A stretch of DNA of 64,000 bases from positions 71,033 to 135,032 of the forward strand of contig JADKAW010000005.1 of the NCBI GenBank assembly GCA_016719055.1, given 5' to 3'. The notes below the pieces were generated by a model that saw only the letters and a program-made list of their open reading frames with translations, searched no databases and was not told the origin of the DNA. Every line of letters starts with the position of its first letter. The stretch's first letter is position 1. Shown here piece by piece: positions 53,733-63,439 of the stretch. The position numbers were made by a program, and so were the translations under genes. This DNA comes from Candidatus Rhodoferax mariagerensis (GTDB taxonomy: Bacteria; Pseudomonadota; Gammaproteobacteria; Burkholderiales; Burkholderiaceae_C).

Positions 53733-55607
53733 TCAGATCTCGACCAGCGTACCGAGTTCAACCACCCGATTGGTCGGAATGCGGAAGAAATCGGTGGCAC
53801 TTTGTGCATTGCGCAGCATCAGAATGAAGAAAAGTTCGCGCCACATCATCATCGGCGGGGCCAGCTTGGGCACCACCACTTCGCGGCTCAGAAAGAACGA
53901 GGTTTTTTCCATGTCGAACACCAAACCCCGTTCTGCGCAGGCCTCCAGCGCTTTGGGCAGGTCGGGTTGTTCCATGAAGCCATAACGCACAAACACCCGG
54001 TAAAAGCTGTGGCCAAGGTCTTTGATCTCGATTCGATCCAGTTCGGCAACAAAGGGAACCTCGGCGGTCAGCACGGTGGCCAGCACATTGCGGGCGTGCA
54101 GCACCTCGTTGTGCTTGATGTTGTGCAGCAAGGCCGAGGGTGCCCCTTCAAACCGGCTGGTCAGATAAACGGCCGTGCTGCTGACCTGCTTGAGCCCGGC
54201 GGTCTCAATGGAGCGGATGAACTGATCCAGCGGCATGGTCAGGTTACCCATCTCCCGAAACAACAAATTGCGACCGCGTCGCCAGGTGGTCAGCGTGGTG
54301 AAAGATGCCAGTGCAACGACGACCGGGAACCAGCCGCCTTGCAGCAGTTTGATAACGTTGGCCGAGAAGAAGGCGACATCCAGCAGCAGCAGTGCACCGA
54401 GCAGGGGCAGCGCTAGCCACGGGCTCCAGCGCCAGGCCAGCACCGCGACAAACGCCACCAGCACCGTGTCGATCATCATGGTGCCGGTGACTGCAATGCC
54501 ATAGGCTGCGGCCAGATTGCTGGACGACCGAAACCCCAGCACCAGCGCCATGACTGCAATATAGAGCGTCAGGTTGGTAAATGGCACGTAAATTTGCCCG
54601 GCTTCCATCGAGGACGTGTGCACAATCTTCATGCGTGGCAGGTAGCCAAGCTGCACCGCCTGCCGCGCCACTGAGAAAGCACCCGAGATCACCGCCTGCG
54701 ACGCAATCACCGTCGCCAGGGTGGCCAGCGCCACCATCGGCATCAGCGCCCAGTCTGGCGCCAGCCGGTAAAACGGGTTCTGGATCGCGCCTGGATCGCT
54801 CAGCAACAGCGCACCCTGTCCGTAATAGTTCAGCACCAGTGCCGGCAGCACAAAAGTGAACCAGGCAAGACGAATCGGGTATTTGCCAAAATGTCCCATG
54901 TCGGTGTAGAGCGCCTCGCCCCCGGTCACTGACAGGACTATTGCGCCCAGCGCAAGGAAACTGCGCCAAGGATCGCTGATCAGAAATTCGACAGCATATG
55001 TCGGGTTCAGCGCCAGCAGCACCTGGGGTGCCCGCAAGATGCTGATGACCCCGGTGACCGCCAGCACGACAAACCACAAACACATGACTGGCCCGAACAA
55101 GCGGCCCATAACCGCCGTGCCTTTACTCTGAATCCAGAACAGGCCGGAAAGCACCACGACGGTAATCGGCAGCACATAGGCCTTGAATTGTGGTGCTACC
55201 ACTTCAAGCCCTTCGACCGCACTGAGCACCGAGATCGCCGGGGTGATCATGCTGTCACCATAGAACAGCGCAGCGGCAAAGATGCCAAGCATGGTGACGA
55301 ACCAGGTGGCACGCGAATTTTTGGTCAACTCCGTGACGCGGGCCAGCAGCGCCAGGCTGCCGCCTTCGCCATGGTTGTCGGCGCGCATGATGATGGCCAC
55401 GTATTTCAGCGTGACCAGTGCCATGATGGTCCAGAAGATCAGCGATAAAACCCCCATGATGTTGGCCGCATCGACCCCCATTGGGTGGTGCCCGGCAAAG
55501 GTTTCCTTGAGCGCGTAGAGCGGGCTGGTTCCGATATCGCCAAAAACGACACCGATGGCACCGACGATCAGCGCGGACCGGCTGCTTTTGTTTTCAATTG
55601 CGGACAT
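53733..55607 (-). CDS. kup: Kup potassium uptake transporter
   Basis: The 624-residue potassium-proton symporter has the start signature ALIVGAIGVVFGDIGTSPLY and twelve predicted membrane helices up to about residue 430. Conserved motifs include GGEALYTDMGHFGKYPIR and the soluble C-terminal domain (YLTSRFEGAPSALLHNIKHN, RYGFMEQPDLPKALEAC). It takes up potassium at the inner membrane. The gene stands alone with a 325-bp upstream region. Confidence 0.95.
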   Translation of the reverse strand: MSAIENKSSRSALIVGAIGVVFGDIGTSPLYALKETFAGHHPMGVDAANIMGVLSLIFWTIMALVTLKYVAIIMRADNHGEGGSLALLARVTELTKNSRATWFVTMLGIFAAALFYGDSMITPAISVLSAVEGLEVVAPQFKAYVLPITVVVLSGLFWIQSKGTAVMGRLFGPVMCLWFVVLAVTGVISILRAPQVLLALNPTYAVEFLISDPWRSFLALGAIVLSVTGGEALYTDMGHFGKYPIRLAWFTFVLPALVLNYYGQGALLLSDPGAIQNPFYRLAPDWALMPMVALATLATVIASQAVISGAFSVARQAVQLGYLPRMKIVHTSSMEAGQIYVPFTNLTLYIAVMALVLGFRSSSNLAAAYGIAVTGTMMIDTVLVAFVAVLAWRWSPWLALPLLGALLLLDVAFFSANVIKLLQGGWFPVVVALASFTTLTTWRRGRNLLFREMGNLTMPLDQFIRSIETAGLKQVSSTAVYLTSRFEGAPSALLHNIKHNEVLHARNVLATVLTAEVPFVAELDRIEIKDLGHSFYRVFVRYGFMEQPDLPKALEACAERGLVFDMEKTSFFLSREVVVPKLAPPMMMWRELFFILMLRNAQSATDFFRIPTNRVVELGTLVEI

Positions 55608-55932
55608 GGTGGTTTTTTCCAGTTTTTGGTGGTTCTGATTCTCGCTGCATCAAGCTTGCGGCAGATGTTTCAGCGACCGACTTGTAACCACCGTTCAGTC
55701 GGAAAAAGTGAAGTGGCAGACTTTGCCAGCACACTCCGGTCCACAACGCACTGCGTGGCGTTCAAGTGCGACCACAGCGAACACCCATAGGGACCAGATC
55801 GGCATTTTAGATGCCTGCAAATCGTGCTTGTCAGTGCTGCCTTGAGCCACCAGCGAAGTTGGCATCAATGACAAGTTATGGAAGATTTTTCATATTCCCG
55901 ATGATGAGAATATCTTTGCGTGTGTTTGCAGG
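55608..55932. other. Upstream region of kup
   Basis: This 325-bp gap probably holds the kup promoter (minus strand). Visible structures are an inverted repeat CCGACT/AGTCGG around 55678-55703 and ATATTC/GAATAT near 55892-55912. Neither matches a riboswitch I know, and no small gene is supported. Confidence 0.4.
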
Positions 55933-56922
55933 CTAATTGCGCAGCACAGATGTCGCTACCGCCACCGCGCACAGCAGGCCAAAGATCAGAAACCCGCCCA
56001 TCGACACCCGGCGTAGTTGCCGTGTCAGGCCGGCCAACTGGGTTTGCAGGCTGGGCGGTGGGCGCAGGCTTAAAACACCCGAGGCCAGTCCACAGGCGGC
56101 ACCGACAAACAGTGGCGCGTACAGGGCAAAACCAATGTAGTTGTACTCACGCTTGAGCAGGCAAAACGGGCAATGGTGGTGTGGGTTTTCATAAATGTAG
56201 ATCGACACGGCTGATACCACGGCGGCCAGTGCCACACCAAAAAAAACCGTACTCGCCGTGCCGTAAGCGATGGCCAGGGCGGGCCGGCGGTCGGCCAGCC
56301 AGCCCAGCGCCGTGGTTAACCCCAGGCTGCCAGCCAGCAGGAAAAGCGCGGTGCGCGGGTCAAGCGCTGCCGCCTCGGCAGCCAGCCCAGCTTTTTCGGG
56401 GTTGAACACCGTGCCGCAGCAGGAAGTCAGCGTGTCGGTCTTGAGGTCGCCAAAATACGCCAGGCTCAAGCCCGCATCGGCCAAGCCAAGCGGGGCGATC
56501 AGCAGCAGCAGCGCGTACTTGCGCCGGGTCAGTGGATAGTCACGCGCCAACACGTCGGCATGGTTCATCGCCAGCCAGACAATCGCCGCAAAAAACAGCG
56601 CCATCTTGGCAAACAGCGCCGGAAAGCCAAACACACTGGCGTTGAAAGTGCCAAACGCACACATGGCGCCAATCAGCAGCGGCGCCATGGCATCTGCGTT
56701 GAACACCATCAGCAGCAACGCAAAACCCTGCAAGGCCATCACCAAGGTGAGCGTGGTGGCGACCAGGTAGGTGCGGCGCTCCAGCTCGATCTGACGGCGT
56801 GCGCCGCTGGCCAGGTTCCAGTGACGCAGCAGTTGCACCGAAAAAATGCCGGCCCAGCTCAGTGTGCCAGCACTCAGCAGCGCCGCCAGGCTCAGGGCCA
56901 TCACCGGGGGGTGCAGGATCAT
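55933..56922 (-). CDS. Polytopic membrane protein with a HHHCPFC motif, family not recognised
   Basis: The 329-residue protein has about eight to nine hydrophobic helices. Two cysteine sites face the same region: DTLTSCCGTVFN (about residue 165) and ENPHHHCPFCLLKREYNYIG (about residue 250). Histidine-rich HHHCPFC next to a helix could bind copper or haem, or act as a redox pair; that is inference. It overlaps the ABC ATPase gene by 4 bp and is the last gene of the NosL/SCO operon, which supports a role in metal handling. Confidence 0.75.
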   Translation of the reverse strand: MILHPPVMALSLAALLSAGTLSWAGIFSVQLLRHWNLASGARRQIELERRTYLVATTLTLVMALQGFALLLMVFNADAMAPLLIGAMCAFGTFNASVFGFPALFAKMALFFAAIVWLAMNHADVLARDYPLTRRKYALLLLIAPLGLADAGLSLAYFGDLKTDTLTSCCGTVFNPEKAGLAAEAAALDPRTALFLLAGSLGLTTALGWLADRRPALAIAYGTASTVFFGVALAAVVSAVSIYIYENPHHHCPFCLLKREYNYIGFALYAPLFVGAACGLASGVLSLRPPPSLQTQLAGLTRQLRRVSMGGFLIFGLLCAVAVATSVLRN

Positions 56923-57596
56923 GCGGCCTCCACGATGCGCCCGTCGGCCATGGTGACCACCCGATCCACCACGGCAGAGCGCGTGATGCGCGGGTCGTGG
57001 CTGGACATGATGATGGTCTTGCCGCTGGCTTTGAGGCTGGCCACGATGTCAAGAAACTGCTGGGTCAGCGCAGCGTCGAGGTTGGCGGTGGGCTCATCCG
57101 CAATCACGATGGCCGGGTCATTGATGAGGGCGCGTGCAATTGCAATGCGCTGCATTTCGCCACCCGAGAGTAATTCCACCTTGAACGTAGCGCGGTGCCC
57201 GATGTTGAGCTGTGCCAGCACGTCTTGCGCGCGCGCCACCAGCTCGGCGTAGGGCAAACCCAGTGGGTAGGCGGGCAGCATCACGTTGTCCAGCACGCTC
57301 AGGCCAGGAATCAGGTTAAAACGCTGAAAGGCAAAGCCAAAGGTCTTGCGCCGCACCTGCGCCAGGTGTTGTTCCGGCAAGCCCGACAGGGCTTCGCCGT
57401 ACAAGGCCACGCGCCCGGAGGTGGGCCGCGCCAGACAACCAATCAGCGTCAGCAGGCTGGTTTTGCCGGAGCCGCTGGGGCCCTCCAACACGGTGACGGC
57501 GCCCATCTGCAGGCACAGGTCCACCTCAGACACGGCGGCCAGCTGGTTGGGCTGGCCTTCGTGGTAAAGCTTGGTGACTTGGGTTAATTCGAGCAT
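56919..57596 (-). CDS. ABC transporter ATPase (MacB/LolD type) of the NosL operon
   Basis: The 225-residue ATPase carries Walker A LEGPSGSGKTSLLTLIG, Q-loop TFGFAFQRFNLIPGL, signature LLSGGEMQRIAIARAL and Walker B IVIADEPTANLDA, with the switch histidine in SSHDPR. It pairs with the FtsX-type permease 13 bp upstream. Classic NosF is a different ATPase subgroup, so this is not the standard nosDFY set. Confidence 0.9.
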   Translation of the reverse strand: MLELTQVTKLYHEGQPNQLAAVSEVDLCLQMGAVTVLEGPSGSGKTSLLTLIGCLARPTSGRVALYGEALSGLPEQHLAQVRRKTFGFAFQRFNLIPGLSVLDNVMLPAYPLGLPYAELVARAQDVLAQLNIGHRATFKVELLSGGEMQRIAIARALINDPAIVIADEPTANLDAALTQQFLDIVASLKASGKTIIMSSHDPRITRSAVVDRVVTMADGRIVEAA

Positions 57597-57609
57597 GGTG
57601 GAACCCTGG

Positions 57610-58755
57610 TTAACGCATCACCGCATCGGGGTCGGCCGAGGCCGAGCGCCACACCGGCACCACAATCGCGGCCAGATACGGCAACACGGTCAACAGCGCC
57701 AGCGTGGCGATTTGCACTCCGTCAATGTTGGGGGTGAGCGCCACGCGCGGGTACAGCGTGGACCAGCCTTTCAGCACCGCCTCCAGCAGCGGCGCCGAGA
57801 AGAAAAACACATGCGCATAGGCCAGCGCAAAACCCGCCAGAAAGGCACTCAAAGAGATCAGCATTGCCTCCCACAGTTTCATGCGCACAATGTCACCGGT
57901 GTCCCAGCCGATGGCTTTCAGGATGCCGATATCGCGCTTTTCTTGCGCCGACAAACCGCTGGCCTTGTCAAACGCCAGAATGCCAAAGGCCAGCACTGCG
58001 CCTGACAGCAGCGCCAGCAACAGCCCTTCGCGCCAGCTGAACACCGCTTCATAGGTGCGCAGCACATCGCCCTTGGTGATCACGCGGTGCTGGCGCAGAG
58101 CAATGGTGACTTTTTCAGCCACCTTGGTGATTTCTTTGGGGTTGCGCACAAACACGGCAATGTCGGTGAACTCGTCGGTCTCCAGCTGGAAGAAGCGGCG
58201 AAAGTCAGCATCCGACACCAGCACCAGGTCGCTGCTGACCAGCCCTGTGGCCTCGGGCAGGATGGTTTTGACCTTGAGGTTTAAAAACGGTCCTGCCGGC
58301 GACACCAGATAAATGGAACGGCCTACGCTCACCTTGCGCAGCCGCGCCACGCCTTCGCCGATGATGGCCTCGCCGTCTTGCAGCGCGTACTCTGGCTCAT
58401 GGTTTGAGGGCACTTGCAGGGTGTAATTGGCGGCGCTGGACGTGTCGTACAGATAACCCCACAGGCGCCCTTCGACCTGGGGCGCACCGCGCAAGCCTTG
58501 CAGCTTCTCAATGTCAGCGGCGTGGCTCATGTCGTGGCGACCCATGCGCAGGCCCTGAGCTACCACATCGGGGCTACCCTGAAACACCTGCGCGGCTTCG
58601 CGTCGCAAAGCGCTGCCCAGCAACATCACCGACGCCAGTACAAAGATCAATGTGGTGTAGATCAGCCACAGCCCCAGGTTTTTGCCACGCTGGCGCGCCA
58701 TGGCGGCGACCGTGTAGTCAATCAGATAGCGTTGCCGGTTAAACCAATGTTGCAT
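57610..58755 (-). CDS. FtsX-type ABC transporter permease of the NosL operon
   Basis: The 381-residue permease has the MacB/FtsX layout: one N-terminal helix (LGLWLIYTTLIFVLASVMLL), a periplasmic domain of about 190 residues (SNHEPEYALQDGEAIIGEGV) and three C-terminal helices with the motif QEKRDIGILKAIGWDTGDIV. Such transporters work as mechanical couplers with periplasmic partners. Those partners may be the NosL-like proteins encoded just upstream. Confidence 0.9.
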   Translation of the reverse strand: MQHWFNRQRYLIDYTVAAMARQRGKNLGLWLIYTTLIFVLASVMLLGSALRREAAQVFQGSPDVVAQGLRMGRHDMSHAADIEKLQGLRGAPQVEGRLWGYLYDTSSAANYTLQVPSNHEPEYALQDGEAIIGEGVARLRKVSVGRSIYLVSPAGPFLNLKVKTILPEATGLVSSDLVLVSDADFRRFFQLETDEFTDIAVFVRNPKEITKVAEKVTIALRQHRVITKGDVLRTYEAVFSWREGLLLALLSGAVLAFGILAFDKASGLSAQEKRDIGILKAIGWDTGDIVRMKLWEAMLISLSAFLAGFALAYAHVFFFSAPLLEAVLKGWSTLYPRVALTPNIDGVQIATLALLTVLPYLAAIVVPVWRSASADPDAVMR

Positions 58756-58895
58756 GGGGTGTTAGTGGGGAATGTGAAACACCGGCGCAGAACATCCAGC
58801 CCCCATCCCTGCGTCCCCCCATAGGTGGAAGCCTGGGGTGGCGGCTTGCCTTTTGCACGGTTTCATGATTTTGGTTGGCAATGTGCCCATGTCAC

Positions 58896-59253
58896 CTAGT
58901 GCAATGGGTTGCCATCAGCAAAGCCCGATGGTGGGAAAGTGCGGTTTGGCAGCACCAGCGAGCCGGCCGGAAAATGCTCCAGGGCGACCGGGCCATCCTG
59001 AAAGGCCGAGAACGCATCGGCCTGGCTCAGATGCCGGGTGTAGCGCGCCTCGGTGAACAGGGCCAGGTCGGTCAGGTGCAGCGCCTGCACCATGGCCGCG
59101 CGGTTGGGTCGAAGGGGTGGCTTGGCGTTGCGCCCAGGCGGTGTGGGCCAAAGCTGCCAGGCACGTCAGCAGCAAAACGCCAAAAAAACCCAGAGCCTGA
59201 CTGGAGCCGCGCCGGGGCAAAGCGTGGCGGGGGGGTGCGCTGGCAGGGTTCAT
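58896..59253 (-). CDS. Small secreted or membrane-anchored protein, frameshifted, function unknown
   Basis: From the ATG at 59253 the frame gives a hydrophobic helix (SQALGFFGVLLLTCLAALAH) up to WAQRQAT. One base too many or too few in the C-run around 59115-59118 (minus-strand CCCC) breaks it. In the next frame LRPNRAAMVQALHLTDLALF, then TEARYTRHLSQADAFSAFQD and PAGSLVLPNRTFPPSGFADG follow to a stop at 58896. Joined, it has about 117 residues. The start overlaps the preceding NosL-like stop (TGATG). The tail resembles nothing I can name. Confidence 0.5.
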
Positions 59254-59818
59254 CAGAACTTGCTGCCGTCTAGCCCCAGCAGCATGACCTGGGTGACTTC
59301 GGCAAAGCGCAACACGCGTTTGCCGCTGTGGTCGGCCATGAACTTTGGCCTCGGCTCGCGTGTCGTGCGGCACCAGCTCGTGCCCCATCGGCCCCAGCAC
59401 ATCCGAGCCAATCACGTAATACGCCTGCGCAGCATCGATGCGCACGGTGGCGTAGTAGTCGGTGACACCCATGGCATTGATCTCGGCCAGCGCACGGCCT
59501 GGTTCATACTTTTTCAAATCCAGCAGGTATTTGAAAAAGTCTTTGGCACCATCAAAATGCACCGCTTTTCCATCGCGCCAGAGCACGGTGGCAATCCAGT
59601 AGGGGTAGGGGGCCACGAACATGCCACACACCGGGCAGGTGTCGCGCGGGCCAGGGCCGGTAGCTTCACCGGTTTGGCTTGGGCGGCGTGGCCGGTGGCG
59701 AGCGTGCCAGCAGCCACCGCCAGCGTTTGCAAGATGACGCGGCGGCTCAGATGGCGCGTTACCACAGCCCTGCCCGATCCGGCAAGGCGCGCGCACCCGG
59801 TGCTGGGCAGTGTGGCAT
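59253..59818 (-). pseudogene. nosL: NosL-like copper-binding protein, broken by frameshifts
   Basis: The order of parts is that of an intact exported NosL. A twin-arginine-type signal (RHLSRRVILQTLAVAAGTLA) is followed by the metal site GPRDTCPVCGMFVAPYPYW, then AKDFFKYLLDLKKYEPGRAL, YYVIGSDVLGPMGHELVPH, and the end KRVLRFAEVTQVMLLGLDGS. These lie in different frames. One G is missing near 59650, one A is extra near 59345, and the start region near 59750 is also out of frame. Each is a single-base change and every conserved residue is present, so consensus errors are likely. NosL binds Cu(I) for delivery to cuproenzymes. Confidence 0.75.
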
Positions 59819-59823
59819 GGTGA

Positions 59824-60468
59824 TCAACCCGCAGCCATTTTCTTGCGCATTTCACCACGCCGTTTGCGCAGCATGACGGTATCTTCGGCCATGCCCAGGT
59901 AGGCGCTGGTCAGGGCGGCGTTGAAGTCCACCACCTTCGCACCGGCTTTGGCGGCAGCCTCGGTGCTGGCAGCGGCTTCAGCGGCGGCGCGGTCGGCGTA
60001 GGCAAACTTGCTGGCTTTGGTCATGGTGCCGGGCTTGCTGGGGTCCAGCACATAGTGCATTTTGTCCACCAGCGCCAGCGGCTTGACGGTGCCAGCGGCC
60101 CCGGCATCGCCAGCGTAAATGGCTTTGGGGCCACGGTCCATGTTGAGCGACAGGCTGATGGCCGCGCAGTGGATGGAGCAGGTGCCTTCCACACTGTCGT
60201 CCTCATACACCAGCAAATGACGCGTGTGGCTGAACTTGGCTCGCTCCATGCCGCAGTAGCGGCAACGCGAGTATTTGTCGAGTTCGTTGGTCAGCGGGTC
60301 TTTGTCTTTGGGCAGGTTGGCCACCGGGCCATAGGTGTCAGACCACTGGGTCGGCGACATGCCGGGTTTGCCAGGGTCTTGCGCCAGAGCCGCGCTGGTA
60401 CTGCCGAGTGCCAGGGCGCTAACCGAGGCGGTTTTAAGCAATTCACGGCGATTAAAGGGTTTGTTCAT
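59824..60468 (-). CDS. Twin-arginine exported NosL-like protein
   Basis: The 214-residue protein begins with a clear twin-arginine signal (NRRELLKTASVSALALGSTS). The NosL-like core has SRCRYCGMERAKFSHTRHLL, with CxxC next to Gly-Met as in copper-binding NosL, and EGTCSIHCAAISLSLNMDRG. The C-terminal third is an alanine-rich helix (AAAEAAASTEAAAKAGAKVV) followed by a basic tail, unusual for NosL. It is intact, unlike its neighbours on both sides, and lies second in the operon. The likely role is binding and passing copper in the periplasm. Confidence 0.82.
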   Translation of the reverse strand: MNKPFNRRELLKTASVSALALGSTSAALAQDPGKPGMSPTQWSDTYGPVANLPKDKDPLTNELDKYSRCRYCGMERAKFSHTRHLLVYEDDSVEGTCSIHCAAISLSLNMDRGPKAIYAGDAGAAGTVKPLALVDKMHYVLDPSKPGTMTKASKFAYADRAAAEAAASTEAAAKAGAKVVDFNAALTSAYLGMAEDTVMLRKRRGEMRKKMAAG

Positions 60469-60522
60469 GATTTATTCCAGGCAAAAAGATTGATGATTTG
60501 AAGGTTACAAACCGCGCCGATG

Positions 60523-61137
60523 TCAGCCCGGTGCAGTCAGCAACTGCTTGACATCCTGCGCCAGCTTCGCTGATGGCTGCCCGGGGCGGGAAGCCAGCCG
60601 CAATTGGCCGGTTGTATCAAACACATAGGTGATGGCACTGTGGTCCAGGGTGTAGCTGCCACCCATCGGAACCTTGCGGAAATACACCTTGAAATGCGCT
60701 GCTGTCTCTGCGGTGCGTTCGCATCTGCACGCAAGCCAATAAAGCTGGGGTGAAAGCTGCTGACATAAGCCTGCAAGATGTCAGGCGTGTCGCGCTCAGG
60801 GTCCAAGGCGACAAACTGCATTTGTACCCTGCTGGCGTCGTCCCCCCAGTGTTTGCAATACCTCCACCGCAGCGGCCAGCGCGGTTGGGCAAACATCCGG
60901 GCATTGGGTGAAGCCAAAAACAGCAGCACCACCTGCCACGAAAGTCAGCCAAAGTTCGCGCTTGACCCTTGCGCGTCGGTCAGCCGGAAGTCCCGCCACA
61001 GTTGGCGCCCGTGATGTCCAGGCTGTTGGGTGACGGCTGGTCGCTGGGCGCAGCCCCACGCCAGGGCCGCTACCGCCAGGGCCGCCAGCCAGGCCAGCGG
61101 CGGCTGGGTCGATCATTGATAAGGAATTGAAACGCAT
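60523..61137 (-). pseudogene. SCO1/SenC-like copper chaperone, broken by frameshifts
   Basis: Recognisable SCO parts lie in order in different frames. They are a start MRFNSLSMIDPAAAG, the Cu-binding motif FGFTQCPDVCPTALAAAVEV, QMQFVALDPERDTPDILQAY and FHPSFIGLRAD, then HFKVYFRKVPMGGSYTLDHS and AITYVFDTTGQLRLASRPGQ, ending KQLLTAPG. The conserved CxxxC and the distal His (DHS) are all present, so the product would be functional if the several single-base shifts were corrected. SCO proteins deliver copper to oxidases or to nitrous oxide reductase. It is the first gene of the operon that contains the NosL-like proteins. Confidence 0.72.
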
Positions 61138-61190
61138 GACAAGCAAATGGGTGAAGGGCATTGACCGGATACGCAGACTCGCGCTCAGGC

Positions 61191-61248
61191 AAATTATATA
61201 TGAAATCAGCTGCTAGCCCACAGGACAAGCGCTGACGCTACAAATTTG
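61191..61248 (-). repeat. Dispersed ~55-bp repeat, copy 13 (intergenic)
   Basis: On the minus strand it contains TTTGTAGCGTCAGCGCTTGT, then TGTGGGCTAGCAGC and ATATATAATTT. It lies between the SCO-like gene and the next broken gene. Confidence 0.5.
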
Positions 61249-61640
61249 TTCGCCAAGAGATGCTGGTGGCCGCGCGAGGGTGGTGGTGGTGCGGTGGTGC
61301 AGTCACCACAACGCGGTTACTGCCTGGTAGTACATAGGCCAGCGCTGGCTCTGGCACGGGCTGCACGCTGGCAAACAGCGGGGCGGCGTTGCGCCACCCG
61401 CCACGCACAGCGGCAACAAGCCCGTTACCGGCCTCGGTGCTCAAAGACCCATCCGGCGTTGAGCTTGACCTTGATCATGCCCACCGAAGGCCGCAGATAA
61501 GCTGATCCGCCTGCGGGTTGACCATCGGGCTGGCGACTGCCACGCCTGGCGTCAGTGCAAACCAGCAGCAGCGCCAGTTTGGCCACCAGGGGGTGTGACG
61601 CAGGGTTTGCAGAAGCTGATGGTGCGAGATTGTTACATCA
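61238..61640 (-). pseudogene. Remnants of a small exported protein, unidentified
   Basis: Pieces that look coding lie in different frames: GVAVASPMVNPQADQLICGL, VGMIKVKLNAGWVFEHRGR, and AAVRGGWRNAAPLFASVQPV with ALAYVLPGSNRVVV. The first could be the end of a signal peptide. Several shifts separate them and I recognise no family. It follows the von Willebrand A gene on the same strand. Confidence 0.3.
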
Positions 61641-61671
61641 TCACCAGCTAATAGAATATGATCTGTATCAA

Positions 61672-63259
61672 CTACTGGTGCAGAACCCGGCAAAAACCCT
61701 GGCGCAGCTCGAAAACCCGCTGGCGCAAGGGCGCATTGAGTTCAAGCCGCAAACGGGGTGCCAGGTCCTCGCACCAGACGCACGACCAGCCGGTCCAGGC
61801 TGTCGACGCTGTAGTTCAGCACATCATGAACGGTTTCGCGCCAGGGCCGCTGGCGGGGTTGTGAGCCTGGGCGTAGGTGAGAAAGACAAACTTGCCACCG
61901 GTGTACTGGGCGATCTGGCGTCGGATGTACTGTCACCTTGCGCGTCAGCCCGCTGGCACGCCCAGAGCACTGAAGACTTGATGCCCTTGCCCAGCGCGGC
62001 CTGCGTGTCGTCGTCGTGTGGAGGGCCGCCGTAGTCAGGTGCGGGGCGCATCGGCCTACAGAAACACCATGCGGGTGGTCGAAGTGTTGCCGCGCCAGCT
62101 CAGGCTGTGGATGGTGGCGTGCAGCGCTTCGTTCATGGCCTCGGGTCGCCACCACCCCCGGCGCAACTGGTTCAGCACGCCCTGGGGCGTTCTCAGATCG
62201 TTGGTGAAGTTAGCTGCGCAGAACAAACTGGTCACCCCTTGTCGCAGGAAAACACCAGACCAAAACATAGAGCCGGGCCTGGGCAGGCAGACTGGCCACC
62301 TCGCCGGGCAATGGTACGCAAGTGTCTTGAGCTTGTCGATCTCGTCCGCCGTGGAACCGGTGGCGTCGATCAAAAACACCAGGTCAGTTGCGCGCTGCGG
62401 GCAGGCCGCGTCCAGCGCTGACGTCCACCGCGCTTTTCTGACCGCGCTGCAAAACAGGCGATGGCCTGCCGTCAGGCCCAGCCCGGCGATGCGCACGCTG
62501 ACCTGGTAGGTGTTGGCGCGGCGGCGTCAAACGCATCGGGCGACCCACACCCGCCCGCCCGCGTCGGTGCCCGCCCACATCGCCTGTCCACTGGGCTACC
62601 CACCCCGCACCTCGGCGTCCGGCACGCTGCGCCCGGCGCTGTCGCGCACTTGCAGCAGGTAGCGCTCGGCAATGTCCAGCGTCCTGTGCGCCACCTGGGT
62701 GCGCTGGCGATAGGCCAGGTACTCGGCAAAATTGGCGTTGTCATCCACCACACCAGCGTTACAAACCGGTTTTAGGGCGCGCCGGTTGTGCCCGTTGGCG
62801 CTCGATTGACGGAGTCGGCGCTATGGCGGCGGGTGCCGCTTTACCCAGGCTTTCGCGCCGCCAGCGCATTCACGGTTTTTCTGTTGCGGTGACGCGGGCC
62901 GAGTCGGATGCCACGGCCTCGTTATGGGGCAATGCCCGAGCCAGGTCGGTCTCTGCGGGCAGTTACAGCCGCCGTTGGACCGTCCCGGCCGGGATGCTCT
63001 CGCGCGTAGGGCAGGGGTTATATGTCGGGCTGAGGGTGCCTGAAAGTTGGGGCGAACTGGACAGCCGTCTGAAAAACTGGCAGTTGCCTCGTCGGGCCAT
63101 TGGGCCATTGGTAGTGTCGTCCGCGGGGTGGGTCAGCGGGAAGGCAGCGCCAGGCCAACTCGTTTGCGCACAGCCGCACCGACGACGCCGGTGCAGCCTG
63201 TAGCCAGCCGCAGCCGATGACCAGACTGAATGAGATGCTGCTGAAGATAGTTTTCGCAT
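61672..63259 (-). pseudogene. Exported von Willebrand factor A domain protein, broken by many frameshifts
   Basis: In order on the minus strand, in changing frames: a start MRKLSSAASH, VDDNANFAEYLAYRQRTQVA, RTLDIAERYLLQVRDSAGRS, then the vWA core DLVFLIDATGSTADEIDKLK with the metal-ion site DxTGS. VTSLFCAANFTNDLRTPQGV and RRGWWRPEAMNEALHATIHS follow, then LADAPPHLDYGGPPHDDD, and the end RLRLELNAPLRQRVFELRQG with a stop at 61672. More than six single-base shifts are needed to join them. Conserved residues survive, which speaks for sequence errors. Such proteins bind ligands or other proteins through the metal site. It is divergent from the sigma factor. Confidence 0.65.
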
Positions 63260-63439
63260 GGTGTTCCTTCCGCGTGTTTGAAAATAAAGCGGACAGGGCT
63301 TACACGCGCCAGCCTAGCCCAAGGGGTTAATAAATTGCACCTTTTCATCGAAAATCCAATCCTTAATTCACCAATCCCGGCCGTACAATATCACGAGCGG
63401 TTGCCATCACCGCCGCCGTAAGCCCCAAGTGACACCAGA

